Assembly: GCA_030040115.1 (NCBI GenBank)
Contig: JASHUH010000240.1
Span: forward strand, 1-10,138
Direction: 5' to 3'
Length of the DNA: 10,138 nucleotides
DNA from: Acidobacteriaceae bacterium
GTDB lineage: Bacteria; Acidobacteriota; Terriglobia; Terriglobales; Acidobacteriaceae
Part shown: positions 1 to 6,806 of the stretch, piece by piece
Numbering within the stretch: the first letter of the stretch is position 1
How the letters are laid out: each line of letters starts with the position of its first letter
Made by a program: the position numbers and the translations under genes
Notes under the pieces: generated by a model
Told to the model about the DNA's origin: nothing
Databases searched by the model: none
Seen by the model: only the letters and a program-made list of their open reading frames with translations

Positions 1-600
1 CTTTTTCGCCACGTCCACGTTGGGCGTGTTGAGGTAGATATTGTAGGCGATCAGGAACTTGCGCGCGCCCACCACCGTCGCTCCCGCGGTCGGGTGTACT
101 CGAGGCTCGCCGAAATCCGGCTTCCGCGCCGGGTTGGTCGCGATTTCGTCGCGAATCCCCTCAAACTGTCCACGCCGGATGTTTTCGAGGTTCTGTCGTT
201 CGGGACGAGTCGCCGCCGCTTCATACAAATACACCGGAATTTCGAAGCGCTTCCAGATTTCCGCGCCGGCGTGCCGCGCCATGGCCACGCAATCTTCCAG
301 GGTCACGCCGTCAATGGGAATAAACGGAACCACGTCCGCGGCGCCCATGCGCGGGTGCGCACCCTGGTGCCGCGTCAGATCGATCAGTTCGGCGGCTTTC
401 CCCACGCCGCGAATTGCCGCTTCCGCAATCGCCTCCCGCTCACCCACCAGCGTAATCACGCATCGATTGTGGTCGGCATCCATCTCCCGGTCCAGGAGAT
501 ATACGCCCGGAACCTTCATTGCCGAAACGATGGCATCGACTTTCGCCGCATCGCGGCCCTCTGAGAAGTTAGGAACGCATTCAACTAACGTGTTCGCCAC
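1..600 (-). CDS. ftcD: Glutamate formimidoyltransferase, partial (3' end beyond window)
   Basis: Transfers the formimino group from N-formimino-L-glutamate to tetrahydrofolate (EC 2.1.2.5), the last step of one histidine-degradation route; a cytoplasmic enzyme. I translated the minus strand by hand: 200 codons are open from a GTG at 600 to the window edge with no stop. The product opens with LVECVPNFSEGRD (residues 5-17), the family's characteristic N-terminus, followed by DREMDADHNR (37-46), HQGAHPRMGAADVVPFIP (78-95), EIWKRF, YLYEAAATRP and HPTAGATVVGARKF. His82 in the HPRMG motif matches the position reported as catalytic in the mammalian enzyme. Family proteins of the short bacterial type run about 300 residues, so roughly 100 are missing; whether a cyclodeaminase domain follows cannot be seen. 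The GTG start is chosen because the homologous N-terminus begins there; no good Shine-Dalgarno is visible. It lies 70 nt after the rmlD-like gene and is functionally unrelated to the sugar genes. Confidence 0.93.
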   Translation of the reverse strand, partial: MANTLVECVPNFSEGRDAAKVDAIVSAMKVPGVYLLDREMDADHNRCVITLVGEREAIAEAAIRGVGKAAELIDLTRHQGAHPRMGAADVVPFIPIDGVTLEDCVAMARHAGAEIWKRFEIPVYLYEAAATRPERQNLENIRRGQFEGIRDEIATNPARKPDFGEPRVHPTAGATVVGARKFLIAYNIYLNTPNVDVAKK

Positions 601-670
601 GCAAGAAGAATAATCAGCAAGACGCCCTCCCGCAACCCACAGCGGGACGGAAGCGAAATTCGAGCGCGAG

Positions 671-1552
671 CTATGACGCGGCCACCGCTGCCTGAACGCG
701 GGCGTTCAGGTAGTTCTGCAATCCTTCGCGCCAATCCGTGAACACATTCATGTGAGCAGCCTTGAGGGCGGAATTCTCCAGGACCGAGTATTTCGGGCGC
801 GGAACTTTCGCGGGAAACTCGCCGGGATTGGCCTTTTCGAGGTGTACTTCTGTACCCGTGGCGCGAAAAATCTCGCGCGCAAACTCGTACCACGAACAAG
901 CGCCTTCGGCGGTGCCATGGTAAAGGCCGTAGGCGCTCGCGCGGCTGAGCACCACTAACTGTTCCGCAATCTGTACGGTGGGCGTAGGGGTGACAAACTC
1001 GTCGTCGACGACGCGTAACTGATCGCGCTCCCGGGACAGCTTCAGCATCAGCTCAACGAAGTTCAATCCGCCTTTGGCGCGGCAGGGCTGGAGTCCATAG
1101 ATGGCGGAGACGCGAAGAACAAAGTATTTAGGGCAGATGGCGGCGGTAAAATGCTCTCCCGCCAGCTTGGTAATGCCATACGCATTTAGAGGCGACGCGA
1201 TATCGGCCTCCAGATAAGGAGAGCATTTCCCGCCATCGAACACATAATTGGTGCTGACATAGGCCACAGTGGCGCCTGCCCGCTTGGTCCACTCGGCAAC
1301 ATGCTTTGCTCCAATCGCATTGGCGGTGAAGGCGGCGATTGGATCTGCCTCACATTTTTCCAGGTGATGCCTGGCGGCCGTGTTCACGATGAAGTCCGGA
1401 TTGTGCGCCGAAAGAGCGCCTTCAACAGAGGACGCCGACGTCAACTCCACGTGGGAATGGGTCAAAGCGCAAACTTCGTCGCCATTGCGCCGGAAGGCCG
1501 CGCAGATATCGCTGCCAAGCTGTCCATTGGCTCCGAGAACCGCAACTTTCAT
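671..1552 (-). CDS. rmlD: dTDP-4-dehydrorhamnose reductase (RmlD family)
   Basis: Extended short-chain dehydrogenase, 293 residues, expected to reduce the 4-keto group of dTDP-4-dehydro-L-rhamnose with NAD(P)H to give dTDP-L-rhamnose in the cytoplasm. Visible motifs: the Rossmann nucleotide-binding loop GANGQLG (7-13), the strand-end motif STNYVFDG (100-107; the family usually has STDYVFDG), the catalytic pair in YGITKLAGE (Tyr125, Lys129), and RVSAIYG (147-153). Length is normal for RmlD. The ATG overlaps the stop of the upstream SDR gene as ATGA (1549-1552), and GGGGAG sits 6 nt upstream, so translational coupling is likely. It is the last sugar gene of the cluster. The family also contains reductases for other 6-deoxysugars, and rmlA and rmlB are absent here, so the exact sugar is inferred from its RmlC neighbour rather than proven. 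Confidence 0.88.
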   Translation of the reverse strand: MKVAVLGANGQLGSDICAAFRRNGDEVCALTHSHVELTSASSVEGALSAHNPDFIVNTAARHHLEKCEADPIAAFTANAIGAKHVAEWTKRAGATVAYVSTNYVFDGGKCSPYLEADIASPLNAYGITKLAGEHFTAAICPKYFVLRVSAIYGLQPCRAKGGLNFVELMLKLSRERDQLRVVDDEFVTPTPTVQIAEQLVVLSRASAYGLYHGTAEGACSWYEFAREIFRATGTEVHLEKANPGEFPAKVPRPKYSVLENSALKAAHMNVFTDWREGLQNYLNARVQAAVAAS

Positions 1553-2556
1553 CTGCCGCTCCCCGCCGCTATGGGCAGCGTCTCAACCCCGGCCGGTTTC
1601 GCCTCTTCAAGCGATTTGAAAACCTGGATGTTGTAGTACTGGGGATTGTCCCAGTCGCTGCACTTATCCATATTCCCGATCAGATTGCGCACGATAGACT
1701 TGACGTTCTGATGCGGATGGAAGCTGAGGATGGTCCCCGCCCGTTCGATGGAGACCTTGTAGTTGCGAAGGTCCTTGATGTGCTTGATCTCGAGAGCGAT
1801 CTTCCGGCCAAACTCCTCTTCAATTGTGAGCTTCACCAGATCGGCGACTTCGCCGATGGTGTGATTTCCGGAAGCGATGTTGAAGATGCCGCTGAGAGAT
1901 TCATGGGCCTCAATGGCGCGGGTATACGCCATGGTCGCGTCCTCGATGCCCAGAAAGGGCCTCCAGATCGCCGGGTCGTTGACGCGAATGACACCGTCTT
2001 GCATGGCGCACTTGAACATGGTGTTAACCAGCAGGTCATAACGCATGCGGGGACTGTAGCCGGAAACGGTGCCTTTGCGGAGAGAAATGACGGAGAAGCC
2101 GGAGTCGATCATCTGCAGCACGGCCTGCTCGCCTTGCAGCTTGGAAATGCCGTAGGGGTAGGAGGAGCTGGCCGGGCAAGTCTCATCGAAGAGCTGGTTT
2201 TCGGTGTATCCGTAGACCGAGCATGAGCTCGCATAGACATAGCGTCTGACCTTCGCCTTTTTGGCGATGTAGGCCAGATAAGCCGGCGCCGATGCATTAA
2301 AGATAAAATTTTTGGCAGGTGAAAAATCGGCCATGGGGTCGTTGGAAAGACCAGCGAGAAAAATCGCTTGGTCGTAACCTGTCAAATCGGACGCTTGTAA
2401 ATCAAAGATGTCCTTGTGAACAATGCCCACGTTGCCGGGCAAATTGTTGCCAAACCAGAACCGATCAACAACATCGACGTGATAGCCGCGATCCAGGAGT
2501 TGCGGGATCAACGCGGCGCCGATATAACCGGCACCGCCGGCGATAAGTATGCGCAT
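1549..2556 (-). CDS. NAD-dependent epimerase/dehydratase (extended SDR), sugar-nucleotide modifying
   Basis: 335-residue extended SDR. GGAGYIG (7-13) is the dinucleotide-binding glycine motif, YASSCSVYG (108-116) carries the catalytic serine region, and YPYGISK (133-139) gives the Tyr135-Lys139 catalytic pair. The C-terminal substrate-binding half contains the WRPFLGIEDA stretch typical of NDP-sugar epimerases and dehydratases. The ATG follows the rmlC stop by one base (TAAAATG), and GAGGGGGTG about 7-8 nt upstream is a good ribosome binding site. Its stop overlaps the next gene as ATGA. Its place between rmlC and rmlD says that it acts on the same or a related nucleotide sugar: it could be a 4-epimerase, a 4-ketoreductase or a 4,6-dehydratase. 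It is not an obvious RmlB: RmlB usually has the GGAGFIG start and a YxASK motif. I do not assign a specific substrate. Confidence 0.85.
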   Translation of the reverse strand: MRILIAGGAGYIGAALIPQLLDRGYHVDVVDRFWFGNNLPGNVGIVHKDIFDLQASDLTGYDQAIFLAGLSNDPMADFSPAKNFIFNASAPAYLAYIAKKAKVRRYVYASSCSVYGYTENQLFDETCPASSSYPYGISKLQGEQAVLQMIDSGFSVISLRKGTVSGYSPRMRYDLLVNTMFKCAMQDGVIRVNDPAIWRPFLGIEDATMAYTRAIEAHESLSGIFNIASGNHTIGEVADLVKLTIEEEFGRKIALEIKHIKDLRNYKVSIERAGTILSFHPHQNVKSIVRNLIGNMDKCSDWDNPQYYNIQVFKSLEEAKPAGVETLPIAAGSGR

Positions 2557-2557
2557 T

Positions 2558-3157
2558 TTACTTCACCCCCTCAGCGAAAGCTGATTTGGGTTGATAGACG
2601 ATATTATCGGATAGCGGCGAAGCCAACCATTGCTGCAAGGATTGCGCCTTAGCGTCCTTGGCGGAAACCTGCACATCTTCGAGCGGCCACTCGATTCCGA
2701 TCTCCGGATCCTTGTAGAAGATTCCGGACTCCGCCCCGGAGTTGTATAGCCCTGTGCATTTGTACTGAACCTCGCACTCATCGCTCAAAGCGCAAAATCC
2801 GCGCGCGAAACCGTAGGGCGCGTATACCTGCAATTTGTTATCCGCCGACACCTCGCGTCCGAACCACTGGCCGAGTGTCGGCGAGCCCTTGCGGATGTCG
2901 ACGGCGACCAGGAATGCCGCGCCGCGGGTCACGCGCATCAGCTTGCTCATGGGCGGATTCCACTGGAAATGCAAGCCGCGGAGGACGCCCCTGGATGAGC
3001 GCGAGTGGTTATCCTGAACCCAGTTGGTCGGCAGTCCCAGGTCACGAAAGTTGTCCTCGCGGTAGGTCTCCATGAAGAAGCCGCGGTCGTCGCCGAGAAC
3101 CACGGGCTTGACGACAACGACGTCGCCGCAGTGAGAACTGACGAACTGCAAAGGCAT
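2558..3157 (-). CDS. rmlC: dTDP-4-dehydrorhamnose 3,5-epimerase (RmlC family)
   Basis: Cupin-fold epimerase, 199 residues, expected to epimerise C3 and C5 of dTDP-4-dehydro-6-deoxy-D-glucose in the cytoplasm. Motifs: DDRGFFMETYREDNF (23-37), QDNHSRSSRGVLRGLHFQ (48-65) with the catalytic-base histidine at 63, Lys73 in the substrate pocket, VYAPYGFARGF (111-121), Tyr132 in the QYK motif, and Asp168 in SAKDA. Position 119 is Arg where classical RmlC has His (GFAHGF); I believe a recognised subgroup of the family has GFARGF. The open frame extends upstream to an ATG at 3472, but that part lies inside the GT4 gene in another frame. The start at 3157 is chosen because the family N-terminus begins there and GGAGGAG lies 7 nt upstream. 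A TATAAT hexamer 31 nt upstream may give it its own promoter. Confidence 0.93.
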   Translation of the reverse strand: MPLQFVSSHCGDVVVVKPVVLGDDRGFFMETYREDNFRDLGLPTNWVQDNHSRSSRGVLRGLHFQWNPPMSKLMRVTRGAAFLVAVDIRKGSPTLGQWFGREVSADNKLQVYAPYGFARGFCALSDECEVQYKCTGLYNSGAESGIFYKDPEIGIEWPLEDVQVSAKDAKAQSLQQWLASPLSDNIVYQPKSAFAEGVK

Positions 3158-3163
3158 AGCCGT

Positions 3164-3172
3164 GCTCCTCCA
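3164..3172 (-). promoter_or_regulatory. Strong ribosome binding site deciding the rmlC start
   Basis: The minus strand reads GGAGGAG followed by seven bases and ATG (3157). This near-consensus Shine-Dalgarno fixes the epimerase start at 3157 rather than at the much longer upstream ATG at 3472. Confidence 0.75.
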
Positions 3173-3184
3173 GCGAAGCAACTG

Positions 3185-3197
3185 AAGATTATATCTT
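3185..3197 (-). promoter_or_regulatory. Candidate internal promoter (-10 box inside a small inverted repeat)
   Basis: In the 100-nt gap between the GT4 gene and rmlC the minus strand reads AAGATATAATCTT. It contains a perfect TATAAT (3193 down to 3188) in otherwise GC-rich DNA, and it is also a 5-bp inverted repeat (AAGAT/ATCTT) around three bases. Transcription would start near 3181, giving a leader of about 24 nt that contains the strong ribosome binding site. No convincing -35 lies 16-18 nt upstream (the hexamer at 17 nt is GCGCGG), so it may need an activator or be fortuitous. If real it would let the three nucleotide-sugar genes be expressed apart from the glycosyltransferases. Confidence 0.35.
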
Positions 3198-3257
3198 AGC
3201 CCTTTGCCGGCCGCGCCTTGCTGCAAACTGGAAACCATAGAGCTGGCGCCGGCGCCC

Positions 3258-4565
3258 TCACTCCTCCAGGCATTGCCGGAGAAATTCGTACATGTCTTCA
3301 CGGACTCTGTTGCGGTCCAGATCGGACGCGAAAAAACGGATGCAATTTTCCGACATCGATGCCAAATCGCCGCGATCGACTTGCGCCAGGCATTGTTTGA
3401 GGCTCTCCCGATCGCCGCCCCGATAATTGAAACCCAAACGGCGCTGTGCCACCAGCTCGCGCAGATCTCCATTCATGGAGTTCAAGATGGGCAATCCTGC
3501 AGCGAAGTAAGTGCATGCCTTGGTGGAGAACGCGGCGCTGGTGTTCACAAAGCCATTAAAGCCCAGATGGGCGCGAGAGAGAATAGCGCCGAGTTTGTCC
3601 GGATCGTACACCGAGCCAAAATACTGGTGCGGCAAACCTCGTGTCTTCAGTTGGTCGAGTAACCATTCCCGTCGATCGCCGTCCCCCACGACGTACAGTT
3701 GTATCGATCCGCGTTCCGCCTCCGTCATCACATCCAGGAGGGTCTCGAAATCGTAAAGTCTGCCCAGGTTGCCGCTATAAGCAATGGTGAGCACTTCGTT
3801 CTTTGGAGTTTCCCTCTTCAGGCTCACCTCGCCAAGATAGAAGCGCCGGCTCTTGCAACCGGCCTTGACGTGCTTCAATGTCTCCTGAAAAAAAGAATCG
3901 GAAACCGCCATCATCACGTCGGCAGCTCCCACGGCCTGGTCGAAGAACCTCCTCCACGCCGCAAACAAGGGACGGAGTCGCCGCCGCAACCGCTGGCTGA
4001 AGGGTAGAACATCGGGCCAGATATCCATTACATCGGCAATCGTCCGGCGCCCACCAGCGCTGTGGAGCACGAGCCAAGCCAGGGTGTTGAAAGGGAGAGT
4101 TACGTACACAATCGCGAATCGTTTCCGGCGCCTCAGAAAGTAAAGGCCGGCGCTGATAGAAAACAGTAAATGCGAAAGCAGCCTCATCGCGCCCACGTTG
4201 TTGTAATAAGGTAACGTCTTCAGATAGACGATCCGTTGGATTGGCTCGACCTGGCGCTTCTGTTTGGGCTTCTTGGTCCAGTGGTCAAAATCCGTGGTCA
4301 CAACTTCCACATCCGCCAGCCTGGATAGAACGCACGCGGCAGACAGAGGCCGGTTCGCATTCATGTCGGTGCTGAAGGACTGAGCCAGCACTAGCGCTCT
4401 TTTGCGGGTCTCGCCGGGACCATTCTGAGGCGTAGCTTCGTCCTCACATCCCGGGCGCTGGGCACGAACGGCCGAAACCGGTCTGCCGGCAGACACCTGC
4501 CGGATCGGGTCGAAGGAGCCATTGCTGCGCATGCTATTCAACCCCGAATCCCCCGCCGGCGTCAT
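3258..4565 (-). CDS. Glycosyltransferase family 4 (WbuB/WcaI-like, GT-B fold)
   Basis: 435 residues from the first ATG; a retaining GT-B glycosyltransferase that would add a sugar to the lipid-linked repeat unit at the inner membrane face. The first Rossmann strand is RALVLAQSF (56-64). A hydrophobic stretch (about 127-170) and DIWPD (181-185) follow, as in colanic-acid-type GT4 enzymes. The C-terminal domain has YSGNLGRLYDFETLL (263-277), VVGDGDRR (292-299), and the donor-binding region STKACTYFAAGLP (347-359) with DLREL (367-371). Residues 1-53 precede the first strand and look like no GT4 domain (polar, rich in Gly, Pro, Ser and Arg), so the real start may lie downstream. Alternatives in the same frame are ATG 4532, GTG 4496 and GTG 4391; the last has AAGAG 5 nt upstream. 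Upstream, in the same frame and separated by one stop codon, is a GT2-like remnant. Confidence 0.87.
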   Translation of the reverse strand: MTPAGDSGLNSMRSNGSFDPIRQVSAGRPVSAVRAQRPGCEDEATPQNGPGETRKRALVLAQSFSTDMNANRPLSAACVLSRLADVEVVTTDFDHWTKKPKQKRQVEPIQRIVYLKTLPYYNNVGAMRLLSHLLFSISAGLYFLRRRKRFAIVYVTLPFNTLAWLVLHSAGGRRTIADVMDIWPDVLPFSQRLRRRLRPLFAAWRRFFDQAVGAADVMMAVSDSFFQETLKHVKAGCKSRRFYLGEVSLKRETPKNEVLTIAYSGNLGRLYDFETLLDVMTEAERGSIQLYVVGDGDRREWLLDQLKTRGLPHQYFGSVYDPDKLGAILSRAHLGFNGFVNTSAAFSTKACTYFAAGLPILNSMNGDLRELVAQRRLGFNYRGGDRESLKQCLAQVDRGDLASMSENCIRFFASDLDRNRVREDMYEFLRQCLEE

Positions 4566-4583
4566 TGTCGGTATTTGCCCCTT

Positions 4584-4718
4584 TTATCGAGCGTTCGTCC
4601 CTTCGGACGATTCGACCTCATCGGCCGCGTGATTGAAGAGCACTACGCTGGCGGTGACTTTCGCATCATTCCGTCTCATGTTGCCATTGCCGCAATCGGT
4701 GAAGGCAGCGCCGCTCAT
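4584..4718 (-). pseudogene. Probable N-terminal remnant of a GT2 glycosyltransferase
   Basis: A 44-codon open frame starting at an ATG that overlaps the stop of the preceding GT2 gene as ATGA (4715-4718) and ending in TAA. After a short leader it reads KVTASVVLFNHAADEVE, which is the form of the first beta strand and donor loop of rhamnosyltransferase-type GT2 proteins (V-x-S-V-V-L-F/Y-N). The likeness stops after this point, and the rest of the domain (DDxS, DxD) is absent. The frame is the same as that of the downstream GT4 gene, with one TAA and six codons before the GT4 ATG at 4565. The simplest reading is a GT2 gene that lost most of its body by deletion while keeping its coupled start. 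It could instead be a fortuitous open frame. Recognition is from motif shape only. Confidence 0.45.
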
Positions 4719-5488
4719 TTCTTCCGCTCCGCGAGGTTCAAATCGGGGTGAATTTTCAGCTTCTTACGGATCGAAAAATCCGCGAGGGCCAGAAGAAGGC
4801 TCAACCGCACCCAAACTTTTTCCGCTAAGCTCAATCTCTTTCTCCCCGTCGCGGTCGTGCTGTGACGCCGGTATAAGACCAGAGGCCTATCAATATAGAG
4901 AGTTTGCCCGTGGGAAAGCGCATTGCGCGCGCCAATCCAGACGTCGTGCAGCACCCGGAATCTGTGGGGCAAAGGAAGGACCGCCGGGAGGAGAGTTGCG
5001 CGAAACGCCATAGTGCAGCCCATATATCGATTGCGCAGGATGTTTGTCCAAAGGCCGGGGCTGAACTTACTCGAGGCCTGAAAATAAGAGTCGGCTATCC
5101 TGACGCCGTTCACATCAATCGGCGCGGCATCGGATGCAATCAATGTGACGCCGGGATCTGCCGCAAACTCGCGCATAATCGTTTCCACTTTATCGGGAAC
5201 CCATAGGTCGTCCTGATCGCTGAGAAAGATGAATTCGCGCGCCGCACTGCGGAGAGCATGCTCAAAGGTCGGAACGATGCCCCGATTCTGTGCGTGCTCA
5301 ATGAGCCGGACTCGGCAATCTCCGAAAGCCCGAACGCGGCTTCGGGTAGCGTCAGTGGAAGCGTCGTCCACCACCACAATCTCGTCGTCGTCTCCGAGCT
5401 GACTCAAGATGGACCGCAACTGCGCGGCGATGTATTCCTCTCCGTTGTACGCAGCCATGCATACCGAAATGCCGCAGCGGCGGTTCAT
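4715..5488 (-). CDS. Glycosyltransferase family 2 (GT-A fold)
   Basis: 257-residue inverting glycosyltransferase, cytoplasmic or membrane-associated, expected to transfer one sugar of the repeat unit. The N-terminal strand ISVCMAAYNGEEYI (7-20) is followed by the UDP/dTDP-binding DDASTD (41-46), the metal-binding block LSDQDDLW (89-96), HDVW (181-184), which probably holds the catalytic base, and YRRH (206-209). These motifs are in the right order and spacing, so the gene looks intact although short; the C-terminus is basic. The ATG lies 22 nt after the polymerase stop, with AGGTG just upstream (rather close). Its stop overlaps the ATG of the GT2 remnant. It shares the DQDD-W block with the GT2 at 6803-7822, so the two are probably paralogues. 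Acceptor and donor cannot be told from sequence. Confidence 0.92.
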   Translation of the reverse strand: MNRRCGISVCMAAYNGEEYIAAQLRSILSQLGDDDEIVVVDDASTDATRSRVRAFGDCRVRLIEHAQNRGIVPTFEHALRSAAREFIFLSDQDDLWVPDKVETIMREFAADPGVTLIASDAAPIDVNGVRIADSYFQASSKFSPGLWTNILRNRYMGCTMAFRATLLPAVLPLPHRFRVLHDVWIGARNALSHGQTLYIDRPLVLYRRHSTTATGRKRLSLAEKVWVRLSLLLALADFSIRKKLKIHPDLNLAERKK

Positions 5489-5510
5489 GTCACCTGTCTC
5501 ATTGTCGCAT

Positions 5511-6806
5511 TCACGTTGTCGTCCGTAATGGAGGTGTGTGGGAAAAACCGCGCTTTGGAGTGTGGTTTAAAACCGATTCCGGCAAGTGGAAAGCAGACAG
5601 GGCGGTCGACGGCTGTTCCGCTTCTTTCCAGACAGCGCAGATGGCGAGGAAGCCAGTCGAACTGATGAGAAGGGGGTTGGTCGCGCACACAAAGAGGTAC
5701 GCGAGGAAGGCCAGCCCAAGGGCCGACTGGCGGTTCCGGAAGTTCTTGCGGCAAATCCAAAACAGGCCGGAGAGGAAAAGGAGCGTGACCGGGATTCCGA
5801 AAACCCGAACCATTTCCAGGTAGCTCAATTCGGTAACCGTCGTCCAGCCCTCATATCCGTTGCTGAAGAAGGCTGTGTCGGCGCCCTGGCCCCAAAGCAG
5901 GATGGACGGATGCGAATTGAATTGCTGCTCGTAGGATTGCACGTGGAGCAGCTTAATCGAATTCGACGTCTCCGTAGGATTGAGCAAATTCAATACGACA
6001 GTGGATGTAAACAGGACGGCTATGCAAGAGGCGAGCGCCAGAGCCGGTCCCCATCCGATTTTTCGGCCGAGATATGCGGTCGCAAAAACACCAGCGATGA
6101 AGACCGCACCCAGGAAATTGGCCCGCGCGCCTGAGAAAAAAAGCGCCGCCGCGTAGAAGGCGCTCCACAGCAAGGGAACCAGTTTCCGCGCGTCCTGCGA
6201 TGTCGCGCGATAGAAGTGGTAGGCGAAGGGGAAGACCAGCAGCGCTGAGGTTTTGTAATAGAACATTCCGACGCCGCCGCCCAACAGGTGCCGCGAAGTG
6301 GTGATGATCGCATTGTTCTTGGCCATGGAGAACGCATAGAGGGCGTCAAAGGCCGCGGGAAAAAATAAGTTCACGCCGACCATGACGAACGTGAGTAGTG
6401 CGACAAGAATGCTCATGCGCACGACGAGCGAGGCAAGGTCGATTTCCTCAGTGAGAAGCACGAGAAGAAGTAGGACGAAGAGAAAGCTCTTGAGCGTGCC
6501 GAAATACATTTCAGGAGAATGGACGTTGAAACGCAGGAACCCGACTACTGTCCAAAAAAGCGGCAAAACGATTCCGAAGCCGCAGACGGCGATCCATATT
6601 CTGAGCGGGAGGGTGGGCCTCAATATGCCTTTGCGGAAAAGCCATACGAGCATCACGAGAGCAAAGGCAGGCGATTTCAGATGGAAAATATCGTCTGCAG
6701 GATCTACCAAGGCGGCAAACGTGAGGAGCCAGATGCCGGTGAGCAGCAGCCGACGGGAGATTGTCCGCGGCGAAAACCAGTGGGTCAGTTGGCGAAGATG
6801 AGTCAC
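5511..6806 (-). CDS. O-antigen/exopolysaccharide polymerase (Wzy-like)
   Basis: Polytopic inner-membrane protein, 431 residues from the GTG, with about ten or more hydrophobic segments (for example 21-36, 46-57, 68-90, 106-119, 128-150, 185-199, 208-225, 232-246, 254-275, 337-352, 361-376). FSGARANFLG (224-233), a hydrophilic external loop at about 275-335 with TELSYLEMVRVFG at its end (325-337), and ATNPLLISSTGF (375-386) are the pattern of Wzy-type polymerases that join repeat units in the periplasm. The frame is open far upstream, but that part overlaps the GT2 gene. The start is taken as GTG 6806 because GTGA overlaps the GT2 stop and AAAGGA lies 9 nt upstream; ATG 6836 is the alternative, with only a weak site. 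Wzy proteins are poorly conserved, so the call rests on topology, motifs and context. An O-antigen ligase of the WaaL superfamily is the main alternative. Confidence 0.83.
   Translation of the reverse strand: MTHLRQLTHWFSPRTISRRLLLTGIWLLTFAALVDPADDIFHLKSPAFALVMLVWLFRKGILRPTLPLRIWIAVCGFGIVLPLFWTVVGFLRFNVHSPEMYFGTLKSFLFVLLLLVLLTEEIDLASLVVRMSILVALLTFVMVGVNLFFPAAFDALYAFSMAKNNAIITTSRHLLGGGVGMFYYKTSALLVFPFAYHFYRATSQDARKLVPLLWSAFYAAALFFSGARANFLGAVFIAGVFATAYLGRKIGWGPALALASCIAVLFTSTVVLNLLNPTETSNSIKLLHVQSYEQQFNSHPSILLWGQGADTAFFSNGYEGWTTVTELSYLEMVRVFGIPVTLLFLSGLFWICRKNFRNRQSALGLAFLAYLFVCATNPLLISSTGFLAICAVWKEAEQPSTALSAFHLPESVLNHTPKRGFSHTPPLRTTT

Noticed and set aside
59..613. Plus-strand open frames of 184 and 156 codons
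   Set aside because: They lie opposite the formimidoyltransferase gene, whose minus-strand product is clearly conserved. Their own products are Ser/Arg-rich and unlike any family.
629..646. CCCGC/GCGGG hairpin between the rmlD-like gene and formimidoyltransferase as a terminator
   Set aside because: Only a 5-bp stem with an 8-nt loop and no T-run follows it on the minus strand.
3158..3472. 105-residue N-terminal extension of the RmlC frame
   Set aside because: It runs into the GT4 gene in another frame. The cupin family N-terminus and a strong ribosome binding site are both at 3157.
4594..4609. TCGTCC/GGACGA hairpin before the GT4 gene as a terminator or attenuator
   Set aside because: A 6-bp stem with a 4-nt loop but no T tract on either strand; it lies at the end of the GT2 remnant and is probably chance.
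4503..4751. Plus-strand open frame across the GT2-GT4 junction with protein-like stretches
   Set aside because: It is in antisense register with the minus-strand GT2 remnant and GT4 start. I recognise no family, and every other gene is on the minus strand.
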